Shown in pieces: positions 1 through 10,056 of a stretch of 64,000 nucleotides of DNA. Position numbers and translations under genes: made by a program. The stretch's first letter is position 1. Each line of letters opens with the position of its first letter. Below the pieces are notes generated by a model. The model was not told the origin of the DNA. It saw nothing but the letters and a program-made list of their open reading frames with translations, and did not search any database. The DNA lies in contig NC_050729.1 of NCBI RefSeq assembly GCF_014133895.1, forward strand, positions 1,116,001 to 1,180,000. The letters run 5' to 3'. The stretch comes from Torulaspora globosa. Lineage: Eukaryota > Ascomycota > Saccharomycetes > Saccharomycetales > Saccharomycetaceae.

Positions 1-594
1 ACACAGCTCTCTCAGGTAGTGAAGATTGAGGTGAAAGGTTTGAAGCAAGCACTACGCAAGTATAACGGTTCTGGCAAGAAGTATGATCCTCCTGTGACCT
101 GCGTAGTCGTGGCAAAGCGCAACATGGTCAGATTCAAACCTCTGCACAAGAATGCTAAGAACGCTGCGGGCGAGGAGGTGGCTGTCCAATCAATGGGAAA
201 TGTTATGCCCGGTACAGTCGTGGACCGAGAAATCACTTCGCCAGCTCACTTCGACTTCTTCTTGCAGTCGCAGCAGGTGTTGGCCGGTACCGGTGTCCCA
301 TGCCACTACTGGTGTGTCTACAACGAAAATCACTTCGACTCCGATTATTTGCAGGCCGTCTCGCACGCCCTGTGCTACATTTTCGGCAGGTCATCTACCA
401 GCGTTAAGGTCGTGGCACCAGTCTACTACGCTGATTTGCTATGTACGCGTGCCTCCCAGTTCTTCAAGGCAAACTTTGCGATGGTCAACGCCGAGTTCCA
501 AAAGCAGAAGAAGAACAAAGAGGACGTGATTACGGCTTACAAATTGCTTCCCCCAATCGGCAAGAATGTCAAGAGTCTGATGTACTACATCTGA
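1..594 (+). CDS. AGO1: Argonaute, C-terminal part of PIWI domain (5' truncated by window edge)
   Basis: The reading frame is open from base 1 and ends at the TGA at 592-594, so this is the last ~197 residues of a longer protein whose start lies outside the window. The segment has typical Argonaute PIWI landmarks: PCHYWCVYNENHF, then the SHALCYIFGRS helix, then APVYYADLL and a C-terminus ending MYYI, which in the family inserts into the MID-PIWI pocket. In the YYADLL motif the fourth catalytic position is Asp (GAT at 433-435) rather than the His of animal Argonautes. From memory, the budding-yeast Argonaute of Kluyveromyces (Vanderwaltozyma) polysporus likewise uses a DEDD tetrad. The other three acidic residues are upstream of the window. 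Known role of the family: slicing RNAs guided by small interfering RNAs. No Dicer gene is visible here. Confidence 0.9.
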   Translation, partial: TQLSQVVKIEVKGLKQALRKYNGSGKKYDPPVTCVVVAKRNMVRFKPLHKNAKNAAGEEVAVQSMGNVMPGTVVDREITSPAHFDFFLQSQQVLAGTGVPCHYWCVYNENHFDSDYLQAVSHALCYIFGRSSTSVKVVAPVYYADLLCTRASQFFKANFAMVNAEFQKQKKNKEDVITAYKLLPPIGKNVKSLMYYI

Positions 595-818
595 ACCCAC
601 GGAAGGCTGCCTTTGCATTCTAATTCTTTTACAGTTGCTATTTTTTTTCTTTCACAGGTGTGTACGGCGTAGAGACATCTGTCTGCTCTTCATCTTATTT
701 AAAGCTCCAATCAAGACACTACGTAGCCTCCAATGGTCTGGCACAAGAATTCGACGAGAGCTGCGAGAGAGCTTTCGAGTTTATCGGCGATTCTCGAAAC
801 TACTAGCTTTTCTTGAAG

Positions 819-886
819 CTCATCGCATGGCTTGGCGTTCTTTTCTTCTTACGAGGTTCGAGGAAAATTTTTCAGTAGCTCATCGC
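819..886 (+). promoter_or_regulatory. Two PAC elements and one RRPE upstream of the nucleolar FKBP gene
   Basis: CTCATCGC occurs at 819-826 and again at 879-886, and GAAAATTTTTC lies between them at 863-873. These match the PAC and RRPE elements of yeast ribosome-biogenesis promoters (known binding by Dot6/Tod6 and Stb3). They lie about 90-160 bp before the ATG at 978, the usual distance. The rest of 595-977 shows no other gene. Confidence 0.75.
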
Positions 887-977
887 ATCAAACGTGCTTA
901 AACTTGCTTATAAAACACAATATCAGTGAGTGAAGCTAGCAGTGATATCGCCAACTAGCCCTCTAACAGTCGGAAAA

Positions 978-2213
978 ATGTCTGATCTACTACCATTAGC
1001 TACATACAACCTAAACATCGAACCATATACTCCCACACCTGCCATCGATGTGACAAGACCAGTCACGGTGCGGATCACTATGGCTGCGCTTAATCCAGAG
1101 GCCTACGACGATGAGAAGAAGCCTTCTACGTTGAGGATCGTCAAGAGAAATCCAGACTTCGATGACGAGGACGATATCCTGAACGGGGACTACGATGAGG
1201 ACGAGTTTGACGAAGAGGAAGAGCAAGAGGAGGAAGAAGAAGAAGAAGAAGAAGAAGAGAAACCAAAGAAGAAGAAGGCCAAGAAGCAGGAAAAAGACGA
1301 GGAGGAGAAGGAGGATGACGACGAGGAGGAAGATGATGACGATGAGGATGACGAGTTCGAGGAGTACGTTCTGTTAACCCTATCTCCCAAGGGTCAGTAC
1401 CAACAGTCTGTGGATATCACTATCGCTCCAGAGGAGGATGTGCAGTTTGTCGTTACAGGTTCGTACGCCATCTCCTTGAGCGGAAACTACATCAAACATC
1501 CATTCGATGCAGTGAACATGGATGAAGACGAGGAAGACGACGAGGAGGGACAATACTACGACAGCGACGAGTACGATCTGACTCCGGATGAGGATGAGAT
1601 TATCGACGACGAGTTGGACGACCTGGAGGAAGAGGCGAGCGATGTCGAGGCGCGTGTTGAAGAGCTTGTCGAAGAGAAAGAGCAGGAGCAAGAGCAGGAG
1701 AAGAAGCCAAGCAACAAGAGAAAGCAGGAGGAAAAGCAGGAGCAGGAGGCTGCAAACAAGAAGGCCAAGAAGGAGAAAAAGGCCAAGCCTGCAGCTGAAA
1801 AGGAAAAGAAGAAAGTCGAGTTTAAGAAGGAGCTAGAAGAGGGCCCTACCAAGAAGACCCAAGACAAGCCAAAGACCAAGACCAGGGTCCTGGAGGGCGG
1901 TGTCACTATCGAGGACCGCACAGTCGGCAAGGGCGCTCAGGCCAAGAAGAGCTCCAAGGTCGGAATGAGATACATCGGAAAGCTGAAGAACGGCAAAGTG
2001 TTCGACAAGAACACCAGCGGAAAACCTTTCGTTTTCAAGCTGGGCCACGGCGAGGTCATCAAAGGCTGGGACATCGGTGTGGCAGGCATGGCTGTCGGCG
2101 GTGAACGTAGAATCATCATCCCAGCACCCTACGCCTACGGTAAGCAGGCTCTTCCAGGAATTCCAGCAAACTCCGAGTTGACCTTTGATGTTAAGTTAGT
2201 CTCCTTGAAATGA
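978..2213 (+). CDS. FPR3: Nucleolar FKBP-type peptidyl-prolyl isomerase (FPR3/FPR4 ancestor)
   Basis: 411 residues from the first ATG, 978. A GTG-started extension back to 930 is not needed. The N-terminal ~100 residues ([19 protein letters not shown]) resemble the nucleoplasmin-like fold of Fpr3/Fpr4. The middle carries several acidic runs alternating with Lys-rich segments. The C-terminal ~105 residues form an FKBP domain with [31 protein letters not shown] and [14 protein letters not shown]. In S. cerevisiae these proteins are nucleolar histone chaperones/prolyl isomerases acting on rDNA chromatin. Because the lineage looks unduplicated, this single gene corresponds to both FPR3 and FPR4. 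It is next to HMG-CoA reductase as in both S. cerevisiae copies. PAC and RRPE elements upstream suggest co-regulation with ribosome biogenesis. Confidence 0.93.
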   Translation: MSDLLPLATYNLNIEPYTPTPAIDVTRPVTVRITMAALNPEAYDDEKKPSTLRIVKRNPDFDDEDDILNGDYDEDEFDEEEEQEEEEEEEEEEEKPKKKKAKKQEKDEEEKEDDDEEEDDDDEDDEFEEYVLLTLSPKGQYQQSVDITIAPEEDVQFVVTGSYAISLSGNYIKHPFDAVNMDEDEEDDEEGQYYDSDEYDLTPDEDEIIDDELDDLEEEASDVEARVEELVEEKEQEQEQEKKPSNKRKQEEKQEQEAANKKAKKEKKAKPAAEKEKKKVEFKKELEEGPTKKTQDKPKTKTRVLEGGVTIEDRTVGKGAQAKKSSKVGMRYIGKLKNGKVFDKNTSGKPFVFKLGHGEVIKGWDIGVAGMAVGGERRIIIPAPYAYGKQALPGIPANSELTFDVKLVSLK

Positions 2214-3185
2214 GCATCCAGCTTACTGAAGAGTATATTCCAGTGCTGTATAACTATTCTTTAAATTGTGCCATTTTTAAGGGCAGAACTATATAAGCCG
2301 CGCTGCCGGAGGAACAGACCATTCATCTTTACCGCCACTCTCGGGAAGACATTACAAGAATCAAGGTCCCAGAGACGCTTAAAAGTCGTTTCATAGGATT
2401 CTCAAGATACCTTGGTTGTCACAGTCGCCATTAGACTCGCATCTGTCCAGCGTTTGCTTAGCCGCCGAAGTCCTGCTGTCAAGGTTAGCCGTCTGGAAAG
2501 GCAAAACGCTGCTACATATACAAAGACGTCGAGAGAGCCCTGGGATCTCAGCATAGGGAGTTTCATCCACGTGGTTGGGGCTTTGTCAACAAGACTAGTT
2601 TACGGTGGTCGCCGGTCGCGCAAAACAGAGACGCGGCTGCGGTCCTTCGAAGAATCAGATTCGTGCCTTCCTAGGCGGAGGCCTGTGCAAGAAATAGCTG
2701 GACCGTTAGCAGCCCACAAGAATCCTGCTAGAGGCTTTACTTGGTGGATCGCTACAGGCCCAATCATTGGCTACGGGAATGCTCGTTTAAAGCTGAAATA
2801 AAGCCACATCAGACCATTTCAGGGCTCTTTACGAGGTGGAGTTTTGCAAGAAAAATTCAAGAGTTAAGGTGAAGGTTAAGACTGGATTTTATCGGAAAAG
2901 TAGATCTGGCTGGAAAAGTTAGGGCTGCCTGAAAATTCGATTTTTTCCATTGTGCGTTCAATCAATCGAGTGAGATCCTGGGAAGAAGAAAGTATCGGTG
3001 TGAAATTTGTCTGCAATCGATATATCCAACGACCGAAAAGCGATATCAGAAAAAGAGAACTCGGGTCTTGCTTTGTGGTGATTAGAGTTGCATTTTTCTC
3101 ATAAGCCATCGAAATATCCCATATATCAAGGCATCTCTTGTTACAGCGTCTCGATTGTGAATACTCAGATTGAGCAAGCCGTGGC
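2214..3185. other. Intergenic region with TATA box and an ATG-less open frame
   Basis: Nearly 1 kb between the FKBP stop and the HMG-CoA reductase start. A TATA-like ACTATATAAG lies near 2286-2295. An open frame of about 129 codons runs over 2412-2801 on +, but it has no ATG near its beginning; the first usable codon is TTG and an in-frame TAG lies at 2394-2396. I recognise no protein similarity and no snRNA, snoRNA or tRNA signature. It could be a non-coding transcript, a decayed gene or chance. Bases ~2800-3185 are AT-richer and presumably hold the reductase promoter. Confidence 0.4.
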
Positions 3186-6100
3186 ATGACTATTCTGGAT
3201 AGACAAATGGGCCAATTGGCCAAGTCGCTTGCCTATACAGCCAGGTTCTCAGCTAGACGCCCGATTCATGTGATTCTTATCACTCTTCTGCTTTCGGCTG
3301 TTGCATACCTGTCGGTAGTGCAGTACTATGTCAGCGGCTGGCAATTGTCGTCCGCTAGTATCTTTTCCGCTGATAGCCCCGACGCGGAGAGCCTCTTCGA
3401 TGAATGTTCACATTATTATAGAGACTCCAATTCTGATATTTGGACTTTACTATCTTCTGACGAGGCCAGATCGAAATCGCCTCCGCAACATTATTACCTT
3501 TTCAATTTGGATTTTGAGCGTCAGAACAATTCGATTCCCCTGCCAACCCCCGATGGTGTCATTTACGAACTTAAAAACAACAAATACGTGTTGAAATCTG
3601 AACCGGAGATCGAGCAATGCTTAACTTCCAAAGATGGTACACAGTGGAGAACAAGCAATTATAGAAATCGCCTCTTCGAGGTTCAGCATCTGGCATGCAC
3701 TCTGTACAACAACCTCAGAACTAAGCTGTTCGAGTCTGAACCATTTGATATCATTATTGTTGGATCAGCTCATTTGACCATGTTCTATAGCGTCCTTGGA
3801 TTGTTTAATTCGATGAGCAAAACTGGTTCCAAATTTTGGTTGAGTCTATCTGCTATCGTCAACTCCGCCTGTGCGCTTTTCTTGGCCCTGTACACTACTC
3901 AGTCATTGGTCAAGCGTCCAGTCAGCTTGATAAGCTTAGTTGAAGGTCTGCCATTTATCGCCGTCATTGTCGGATTCAGACATAAAGTCAGATTAGCGGC
4001 CTACACGCTCCAAAGTTTTGACAAAATAGGTATCTCCAAGAAGATGACCACGGATAAAGCAATATTCGATGCGATGTGCATTGAAGGTCGTCGCTTGTTA
4101 CAAGATCATATGTTGTGTATCGTCGCTTTTGTCGGATGCTCCATTTATGCAAGACAGTTGGAAACTCTGACTAACTTCTGCATTCTATCAACTTTCATTT
4201 TGATCTTCGAGTTACTACTTACGACTACTTTTTTCTCCGCAGTCCTTGCATTAAAGCTGGAGATTAATGTTATTCATAGATCCACGATCATTAAGCAGAC
4301 TCTAGAGGAAGATGGTGTGGTTCCAAAAACTGCTGACATCGTATCAGGCGCAGAAACCAGCTCAAAAACTTCGGTTTTGCAATCGAACTCTGCAGTTACG
4401 TTAATCAAGCTTTCTTTGGTTGGTCTCTTTGTGGCTGTTAACTTCTATAACTTTGGCACCAGATGGGCATCAGATACTTTTTCTTCGATTTACACCACTG
4501 CCGGTGCCACCACTTTGCCGGAGTTCATTAAATCTCACGATAATGGCAATTTGGGCGAAATTATTATATCTGTTGCACCTATTCAATTTTACAGACCAAT
4601 GAAAGCCTATCACCAGTTCGAGGACACCATGCTATCGCTTCTTCGCTATGTCAGTGTTGCTATCAGGGATAGATTCATCAGCAAATTGGTTTTCTTTGCA
4701 CTTGCTATAAGTGCCGCTATCAACATTTATCTACTGAATGCGGCAAGGATTCATACAAGATTCACTGCTGACGAAGTTACCAAGAAGGCAGCTATCAAGA
4801 AGGAACAAAAGATCTCTTTGATCAAACAATCAGAGCCCGCTAGGAAGGCGATTTCTACTGTTTCGAAATCGAGCTCTCTCTCACTTGTATCAAGCTCTAC
4901 AACCGACGAAGAAGAGACGGATAGCGATGAGAGCTTCCCTGGTCGCCCTCTCGAAGAACTTGAGCAGATATACAAGAATGGCAATGTTTGCAGCCTGAAG
5001 AATAAAGAAATCGTCAGTTTGGTTACAAATGGTGTTTTACCACTTTACGCTTTGGAAAAGAAGTTGGGTGACACCACTCGTGCTGTTGCCATTCGTCGCA
5101 AGGCTATCTCCGTGTTGGCAGATGCACCAGTACTCTCTACCGAACGTTTACCTTACAAATTTTATGACTACGATCGAGTGTTTGGAGCATGTTGTGAGAA
5201 CGTTATTGGTTACATGCCGCTGCCTGTTGGTGTTATCGGTCCCTTATTCATTGACGGCGTCTCATATCATATTCCAATGGCAACCACCGAAGGCTGCTTA
5301 GTTGCGTCAGCTATGCGTGGTTGTAAGGCCATTAATGCTGGAGGTGGTGCCACTACAGTCATAACAAAAGATGGCATGACAAGAGGCCCATGTGTTAGAT
5401 TCCCTACTTTGGCGAGAGCCGGAGCCTGTAAAATTTGGCTGGATTCAGAAGAAGGTCAAAACAAGGTTAAAAAAGCATTCAACTCCACATCTCGTTTTGC
5501 TCGTTTGCAACATATTCAAACAGCGCTAGCCGGTGATCTGCTATTCGTTCGTTTCAGAACCACAACTGGTGACGCAATGGGTATGAACATGATTTCCAAG
5601 GGTGTGGAATTTTCTTTGAAACAAATGGTCGAAGAGTTCGGTTGGGATGACATGGAGATCGTCTCTGTGTCTGGTAACTACTGTACGGATAAGAAGTCAG
5701 CCGCCATCAATTGGATCGAGGGTCGCGGTAAAAGTGTTGTTGCTGAAGCTACCATCCCAGGTGACGTTGTAAGAAACGTGTTGAAAAGTGATGTGTCTGC
5801 CCTGGTTGAACTAAACATAAGTAAGAATTTGATTGGTTCCGCCCTGGCCGGTTCAATTGGTGGCTTCAACGCGCACGCTGCTAATCTGGTCACGGCCGTA
5901 TTTCTCGCATTGGGCCAGGATCCGGCCCAGAACGTTGAAAGTTCAAACTGTATGACCTTAATGAAGGAAGTAAACGGAGACCTCCGGATCTCCGTTTCAA
6001 TGCCATCCATTGAAGTTGGTACTATCGGTGGTGGTACTATCCTGGAGCCTCAGGGTGCCATGTTGGATCTCCTAGGCGTCAGAGGACCGCATCCAACGGA

Positions 6101-6314
6101 CCCAGGTGCTAACTCACGCCAACTGGCTAAGATTGTTGCATGTGCCGTCATGGCAGGCGAATTGTCGCTGTGCGCAGCCCTGGCCGCTGGCCACCTGGTA
6201 CAAAGTCATATGACACACAACCGTGCCAAGAAGCCCGAAAACGTAGCTTCCCTTGCTGATCCTAAGGAGATCGAGCGTCTAAAAGAAGGAGCCAAATCTT
6301 GCATCAAGTCCTAG
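3186..6314 (+). CDS. HMG1: 3-hydroxy-3-methylglutaryl-CoA reductase
   Basis: 1042 residues, close to the ~1050 of yeast Hmg1/Hmg2. Converts HMG-CoA to mevalonate, the controlled step of sterol and isoprenoid synthesis, in the ER membrane. The N-terminal ~530 residues are hydrophobic with multiple membrane spans and a sterol-sensing-like region (opening [19 protein letters not shown]). A Ser/acidic linker follows, then the catalytic domain from about residue 610. Catalytic residues are all present: Glu702 in TTEGCLVAS, Lys836 in CTDKK, Asp912 in GQDPAQN and His1011 in MTHNR. Dimer and NADPH motifs such as [11 protein letters not shown] and GTIGGGT are intact. Single counterpart of the HMG1/HMG2 pair; neighbours on both sides match the chromosome XIII order. 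A second Met lies 7 codons in (3207) and is an alternative start. Confidence 0.97.
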   Translation: MTILDRQMGQLAKSLAYTARFSARRPIHVILITLLLSAVAYLSVVQYYVSGWQLSSASIFSADSPDAESLFDECSHYYRDSNSDIWTLLSSDEARSKSPPQHYYLFNLDFERQNNSIPLPTPDGVIYELKNNKYVLKSEPEIEQCLTSKDGTQWRTSNYRNRLFEVQHLACTLYNNLRTKLFESEPFDIIIVGSAHLTMFYSVLGLFNSMSKTGSKFWLSLSAIVNSACALFLALYTTQSLVKRPVSLISLVEGLPFIAVIVGFRHKVRLAAYTLQSFDKIGISKKMTTDKAIFDAMCIEGRRLLQDHMLCIVAFVGCSIYARQLETLTNFCILSTFILIFELLLTTTFFSAVLALKLEINVIHRSTIIKQTLEEDGVVPKTADIVSGAETSSKTSVLQSNSAVTLIKLSLVGLFVAVNFYNFGTRWASDTFSSIYTTAGATTLPEFIKSHDNGNLGEIIISVAPIQFYRPMKAYHQFEDTMLSLLRYVSVAIRDRFISKLVFFALAISAAINIYLLNAARIHTRFTADEVTKKAAIKKEQKISLIKQSEPARKAISTVSKSSSLSLVSSSTTDEEETDSDESFPGRPLEELEQIYKNGNVCSLKNKEIVSLVTNGVLPLYALEKKLGDTTRAVAIRRKAISVLADAPVLSTERLPYKFYDYDRVFGACCENVIGYMPLPVGVIGPLFIDGVSYHIPMATTEGCLVASAMRGCKAINAGGGATTVITKDGMTRGPCVRFPTLARAGACKIWLDSEEGQNKVKKAFNSTSRFARLQHIQTALAGDLLFVRFRTTTGDAMGMNMISKGVEFSLKQMVEEFGWDDMEIVSVSGNYCTDKKSAAINWIEGRGKSVVAEATIPGDVVRNVLKSDVSALVELNISKNLIGSALAGSIGGFNAHAANLVTAVFLALGQDPAQNVESSNCMTLMKEVNGDLRISVSMPSIEVGTIGGGTILEPQGAMLDLLGVRGPHPTDPGANSRQLAKIVACAVMAGELSLCAALAAGHLVQSHMTHNRAKKPENVASLADPKEIERLKEGAKSCIKS

Positions 6315-6913
6315 ACATATATTCTCCCAGATAGAAGTTTGGTATGCCGCCCACGCTGCTTGATTGTACATTACATAGCTTACCATAGCTTACCTTCATT
6401 CAACCTGCGTGTAATTTAATATCCAGTCAACTACTTTTGTTTCTGCCGATGGTTATCTCTCTTGCAAGCTGCAGCTAAGAACAAAACATAAAAAGTCGTA
6501 ATAAGAAGGTAAATTTCTGGTAGTGAGACTTGCGACTGCAATAGGTGGTCACTCTAACACTATTAGCCTTGGTAATGCCAAGCCGACCATCAAGAGGCCA
6601 GGATCTTGTAAATTGCAGCCAAGAGTTGGAAAGAAACCGTAGCCAAATGGACAGCTGGGAACGACTTGCCAGTCAGAACAGCATTTGGCCGAAGCATTGA
6701 GCATTACTTGGCAGTAAAATTGCTAGGAATGAGGAAGAACTGCTTGCTGTTCATGTACTAGCGCGTGTAAGTTGATAGCCTAAAGAGCAGCTGAGAAAAA
6801 TATGATAGGGTACGCCATTTGAGACTCATTAAATATGAGTCAATAGAGCCCTGGAACTGGGTTGAAGGATAGCTAAAGAGACTGTTTGATCTCCGGATCG
6901 CAGTTCCTGCAAT
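6315..6913. other. Intergenic region between HMG-CoA reductase and the WAR1-type gene
   Basis: About 600 bp with no convincing ORF, tRNA or repeat. It must contain the terminator of the upstream gene and the promoter of the downstream one. Confidence 0.5.
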
Positions 6914-9322
6914 ATGGGCCTGGCGAATGATAGCGAAGCGATGAAAGAATCAACGTATGGTGGAAAAGAGTCCGACGGTGGGAATCTGGAAGGCCAAGAG
7001 AACGAGTATGACATTGATATTCGCACTTCGACTGTGATTCAGGGTGTTCCGCCTAATGATCCTCGAATACTGGGTCCTGTTCAAATGGAGTCGAGCGAAG
7101 ATGGAAAGACAAAGAGAAACTCGTTTGCCTGTGTTAGCTGCCATTCATTGAAACAGAAGTGCGTTCCGTCCGATCCTGCGGATATATATCGAAAGCCTTG
7201 TCAGCGATGTCTGAAGAATGGGAAGCTCTGCAAATTTGATCTAGCCAAGAGGACAAGAAAGAGAAGGCGTGGGGATCCTACGGTGTCGCCAACAGCGCCT
7301 CAGGTAGCTATTAAATCGGCGGGAAATACTTCTACAGTTGACCCATCGATTGAAGAAGCAGAGGCTTCTCGCAATCAGCAGAATCTGCCGCATATATGGT
7401 CTGGTATCGCACCACCATCTGTCGATCATGCCACCATAGGACGTCTAAATGCTTCATCGCAGGAGTCGATCAGAATGCCAGCCTTCACTGGTGTGGGGCT
7501 CAGCTCTGGAGTGTCCGATCCTGCTTCAAATGGTGGTGGGAAAGAACGAGAGACCTCGCAATTGCACCTGATGAAGCCGCTCTTCAAGAGGCAGCTTCAC
7601 TCACTCTTGATGTATCAAAAGGGAAAAGTTGGCGAAATATCCAGTAAGCTGGAAGCATGGGCGAAGGAATGGAATGATGTCATCCAGGAAGGAGTTTCCA
7701 TTGATGGCGTGTCCGACCCGGTTTCATGCGGTATCATTACTTTACAGGAAGCAGAGCATCGATTTGAACTATACAAAGCGGAACTAGCATCCAGACACAA
7801 GTTGAACTATATAAAATTTCCACCGGATACGACAGTGACACAACTAAGACAGCAGCAACCGACATTATTCTCAGTTATCATGTCTTGTGTCTCGGTTATA
7901 ATGACCTCAGAGTCAACAACGAGGGAAAAGAATATTAAGCTGGATAGCTTCGTGCTAAATCTCATAACGGACCAAATCTTCAAGTTGAATCACAAGACAG
8001 TAGAGTTAATAGAATCGCTGCTAACACTTTGTTTGTGGTACAATTTTCCGGAATGGTCGAATAAGACACGATACCACATTTTCAACTACGTCTGTGTATG
8101 TCTGACAAAGGAGCTTGGGCCCAATTCTGTGAATCGTGCTTTTTCTATGTTCAGTGAGGAGGATCCCTCTAAACGTTTACCAAATATCAAGTCGCCTCTG
8201 GAGTTGTACCATAATAGTGCAAGACTGATTTTACTGGTTTACATCTCCTCTTTAAACATTTCCATTTTCCTCAGACAGCCTATTCAAGCTAAATGGTCAT
8301 CCTTGACTGAAAGGGCGTGCGAGGAAGTACTCAACAATTCTGGAACCCAAGAGCTTTATTTCCCTGAGGATGACAAGGCCTTGGTCGTATTTGCACAGTT
8401 GAATTTCATCCTCGAGAAAATCCATATCTATTTGCATGAAATGAGAGACCAATTTGAGTATGCGGAAATAAATGACAAGCATTTCAATCATTTATTTGAG
8501 AAATTTCAATCGCAGTTGACCGTCATATTCGTCCAGATGCCGAAAAATCGTCCCAGAGAGCTGTCCTTTTTCTATTCAGTGGAGGCATACTTGTACCAAT
8601 ACATTATTGGTAACTATATTAATAGCAACCCCAAGTTCTCAACGGAACAGCTGCCATTAGAGATTAGTGAAGCATTTCAGAAATGCTACAGCTACTGTGC
8701 TTCAGCTTTGGAAGAGTTTCTGAAAATGACGCCAAAATTAGTGGCTTCGCTACCTCTATTTCATATGTCAAGAGTTATTTACACCGTCGGAATGCTGCTG
8801 TTCAAATTGAGATATTCAGTGGTCGTTTTACCTTCTTTTCAACATTTTGGCCCGCTAACTCAGAACGCTATCGCACTTGTGAATAAGGTCTCTGAAGTGC
8901 TAGAACAGTGTTCCAAGATATACGAGTTCAACTCCTTCCTCTACAAGTTTCAGTACGTCGTTGCACTATTTGCCCAGACGTACGCGAATAAAGTTGGGGA
9001 AGTGACTAAGCTTACCACTAGGAAGTTTACCCAGCCGTTCGACGGCCATCCCCAAGCCAGTATGCCAGGACGGGGAAACTCGCAGATCCCTAACTCCACG
9101 ACAAATGGCAATTATCGAAGAAGCGATGTCGTGTCGGCTTATGCTGCGACTGCTATTCCCAGCGGGAAGGACGTAACATTCGTCAACGCAGATGTACGAC
9201 CTTCTCCCTCGAACTCAAGCGATACTATTAACGACTATTTGACAGATGTCGACTCACTTATGTGGGGATTTAACGTACTCAATGAAGAATTTTGGACGGA
9301 CATATTCACTAACAATCTGTAA
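6914..9322 (+). CDS. WAR1: Zn(II)2Cys6 transcription factor, WAR1 type (weak-acid response)
   Basis: 802 residues. A binuclear zinc cluster has Cys at 73, 76, 83, 96, 99 and 106 (FACVSCHSLKQKC then CQRCLKNGKLC), followed by a basic stretch KRTRKRRRG. The ~12-residue spacing between the third and fourth Cys and the SLKQKC core match what I remember of War1 rather than the shorter linker of Leu3. In S. cerevisiae WAR1 follows HMG1 in this orientation and BET5 lies beyond it, exactly as here; LEU3 follows HMG2 on the sister segment and is the main alternative. Known role of War1: constitutive binding at the PDR12 promoter and activation by sorbate, benzoate and similar weak acids. The remaining ~690 residues look like a fungal regulatory middle region with a short C-terminal acidic/aromatic stretch that may activate. 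Confidence 0.85.
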   Translation: MGLANDSEAMKESTYGGKESDGGNLEGQENEYDIDIRTSTVIQGVPPNDPRILGPVQMESSEDGKTKRNSFACVSCHSLKQKCVPSDPADIYRKPCQRCLKNGKLCKFDLAKRTRKRRRGDPTVSPTAPQVAIKSAGNTSTVDPSIEEAEASRNQQNLPHIWSGIAPPSVDHATIGRLNASSQESIRMPAFTGVGLSSGVSDPASNGGGKERETSQLHLMKPLFKRQLHSLLMYQKGKVGEISSKLEAWAKEWNDVIQEGVSIDGVSDPVSCGIITLQEAEHRFELYKAELASRHKLNYIKFPPDTTVTQLRQQQPTLFSVIMSCVSVIMTSESTTREKNIKLDSFVLNLITDQIFKLNHKTVELIESLLTLCLWYNFPEWSNKTRYHIFNYVCVCLTKELGPNSVNRAFSMFSEEDPSKRLPNIKSPLELYHNSARLILLVYISSLNISIFLRQPIQAKWSSLTERACEEVLNNSGTQELYFPEDDKALVVFAQLNFILEKIHIYLHEMRDQFEYAEINDKHFNHLFEKFQSQLTVIFVQMPKNRPRELSFFYSVEAYLYQYIIGNYINSNPKFSTEQLPLEISEAFQKCYSYCASALEEFLKMTPKLVASLPLFHMSRVIYTVGMLLFKLRYSVVVLPSFQHFGPLTQNAIALVNKVSEVLEQCSKIYEFNSFLYKFQYVVALFAQTYANKVGEVTKLTTRKFTQPFDGHPQASMPGRGNSQIPNSTTNGNYRRSDVVSAYAATAIPSGKDVTFVNADVRPSPSNSSDTINDYLTDVDSLMWGFNVLNEEFWTDIFTNNL

Positions 9323-9398
9323 TTAATCATAATCACTTACTTAGGCCATGTTAGGCGGTAATTTCTTCCGTGAAAAGAGCATTGGACCTTCGAGAAGT

Positions 9399-9878
9399 TC
9401 ATTGTGCCACCATTGGCGTCAGGAAAGATTCCAAAGCGGTAATGAAGTTCCTATTTGCTATCTTTTTTGTGCCCTGGCCTCTGGTCTCACTCTCGTCCTC
9501 AGCAAGGTCAAAAGCAGAGAGCAAGTTGTGCGTTATGTACTTCACATAAATGTGGCTGTAGATGTATTGCAGCACCTGGCTGTAGGACTGCTGCTTGAAA
9601 TCAGTTGTCAGCACGAACCATAGTCCCGACGCTGTACAGTATGTGTGTATTCGATATTTACCTGTCGAAATGCTTCTTATGTCATTGCCGGTCGAGTCCT
9701 TCGATAATTTGAGTGCAATTGACCGCAGAGAGAATATCATACCGTATAACAGCTTAGCTGTCTCTTCATTTTGCTTGGAGTTTATCGTCCCGCTCGAGCT
9801 GTTAGCCACCAGCGTCCACTCTCGGTTGAATATACAGTTACAATGCTTGTCAAAGATCCAGAATGAATAAATGGCCAT
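9399..9878 (-). CDS. BET5: TRAPP complex subunit Bet5
   Basis: 159 residues, the same length as S. cerevisiae Bet5. The N-terminus MAIYSFWIFDKHCNCIF, the middle KQNEETAKLLYGMIFSLRS and the end NRNFITALESFL match very closely. It is a longin-fold subunit of the TRAPP core, the guanine-nucleotide exchange factor for Ypt1 in ER-Golgi and intra-Golgi traffic. Convergent with the WAR1-type gene (77 bp between stops), as in S. cerevisiae chromosome XIII. Confidence 0.96.
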   Translation of the reverse strand: MAIYSFWIFDKHCNCIFNREWTLVANSSSGTINSKQNEETAKLLYGMIFSLRSIALKLSKDSTGNDIRSISTGKYRIHTYCTASGLWFVLTTDFKQQSYSQVLQYIYSHIYVKYITHNLLSAFDLAEDESETRGQGTKKIANRNFITALESFLTPMVAQ

Positions 9879-10056
9879 CTCAATCCTTCATGGGAACCCT
9901 CTCTCGGTATCTTTCGTCCTAAGTTGTCCTGTAGGGTAGTTCGCTTGATTAGCGGACGAACTTGCTTGTCAGCTGGCTATCACGAAGAATACTTATTGCA
10001 CAGGTCAATCTGTGAAGATGTTCGTTACAACGCTTTCGCTATCTAATCTACATTGT

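Noticed and set aside
635..901. 88-codon frame between AGO1 and the FKBP gene
   Set aside because: Starts at a non-ATG codon and overlaps the PAC and RRPE promoter elements; no similarity.
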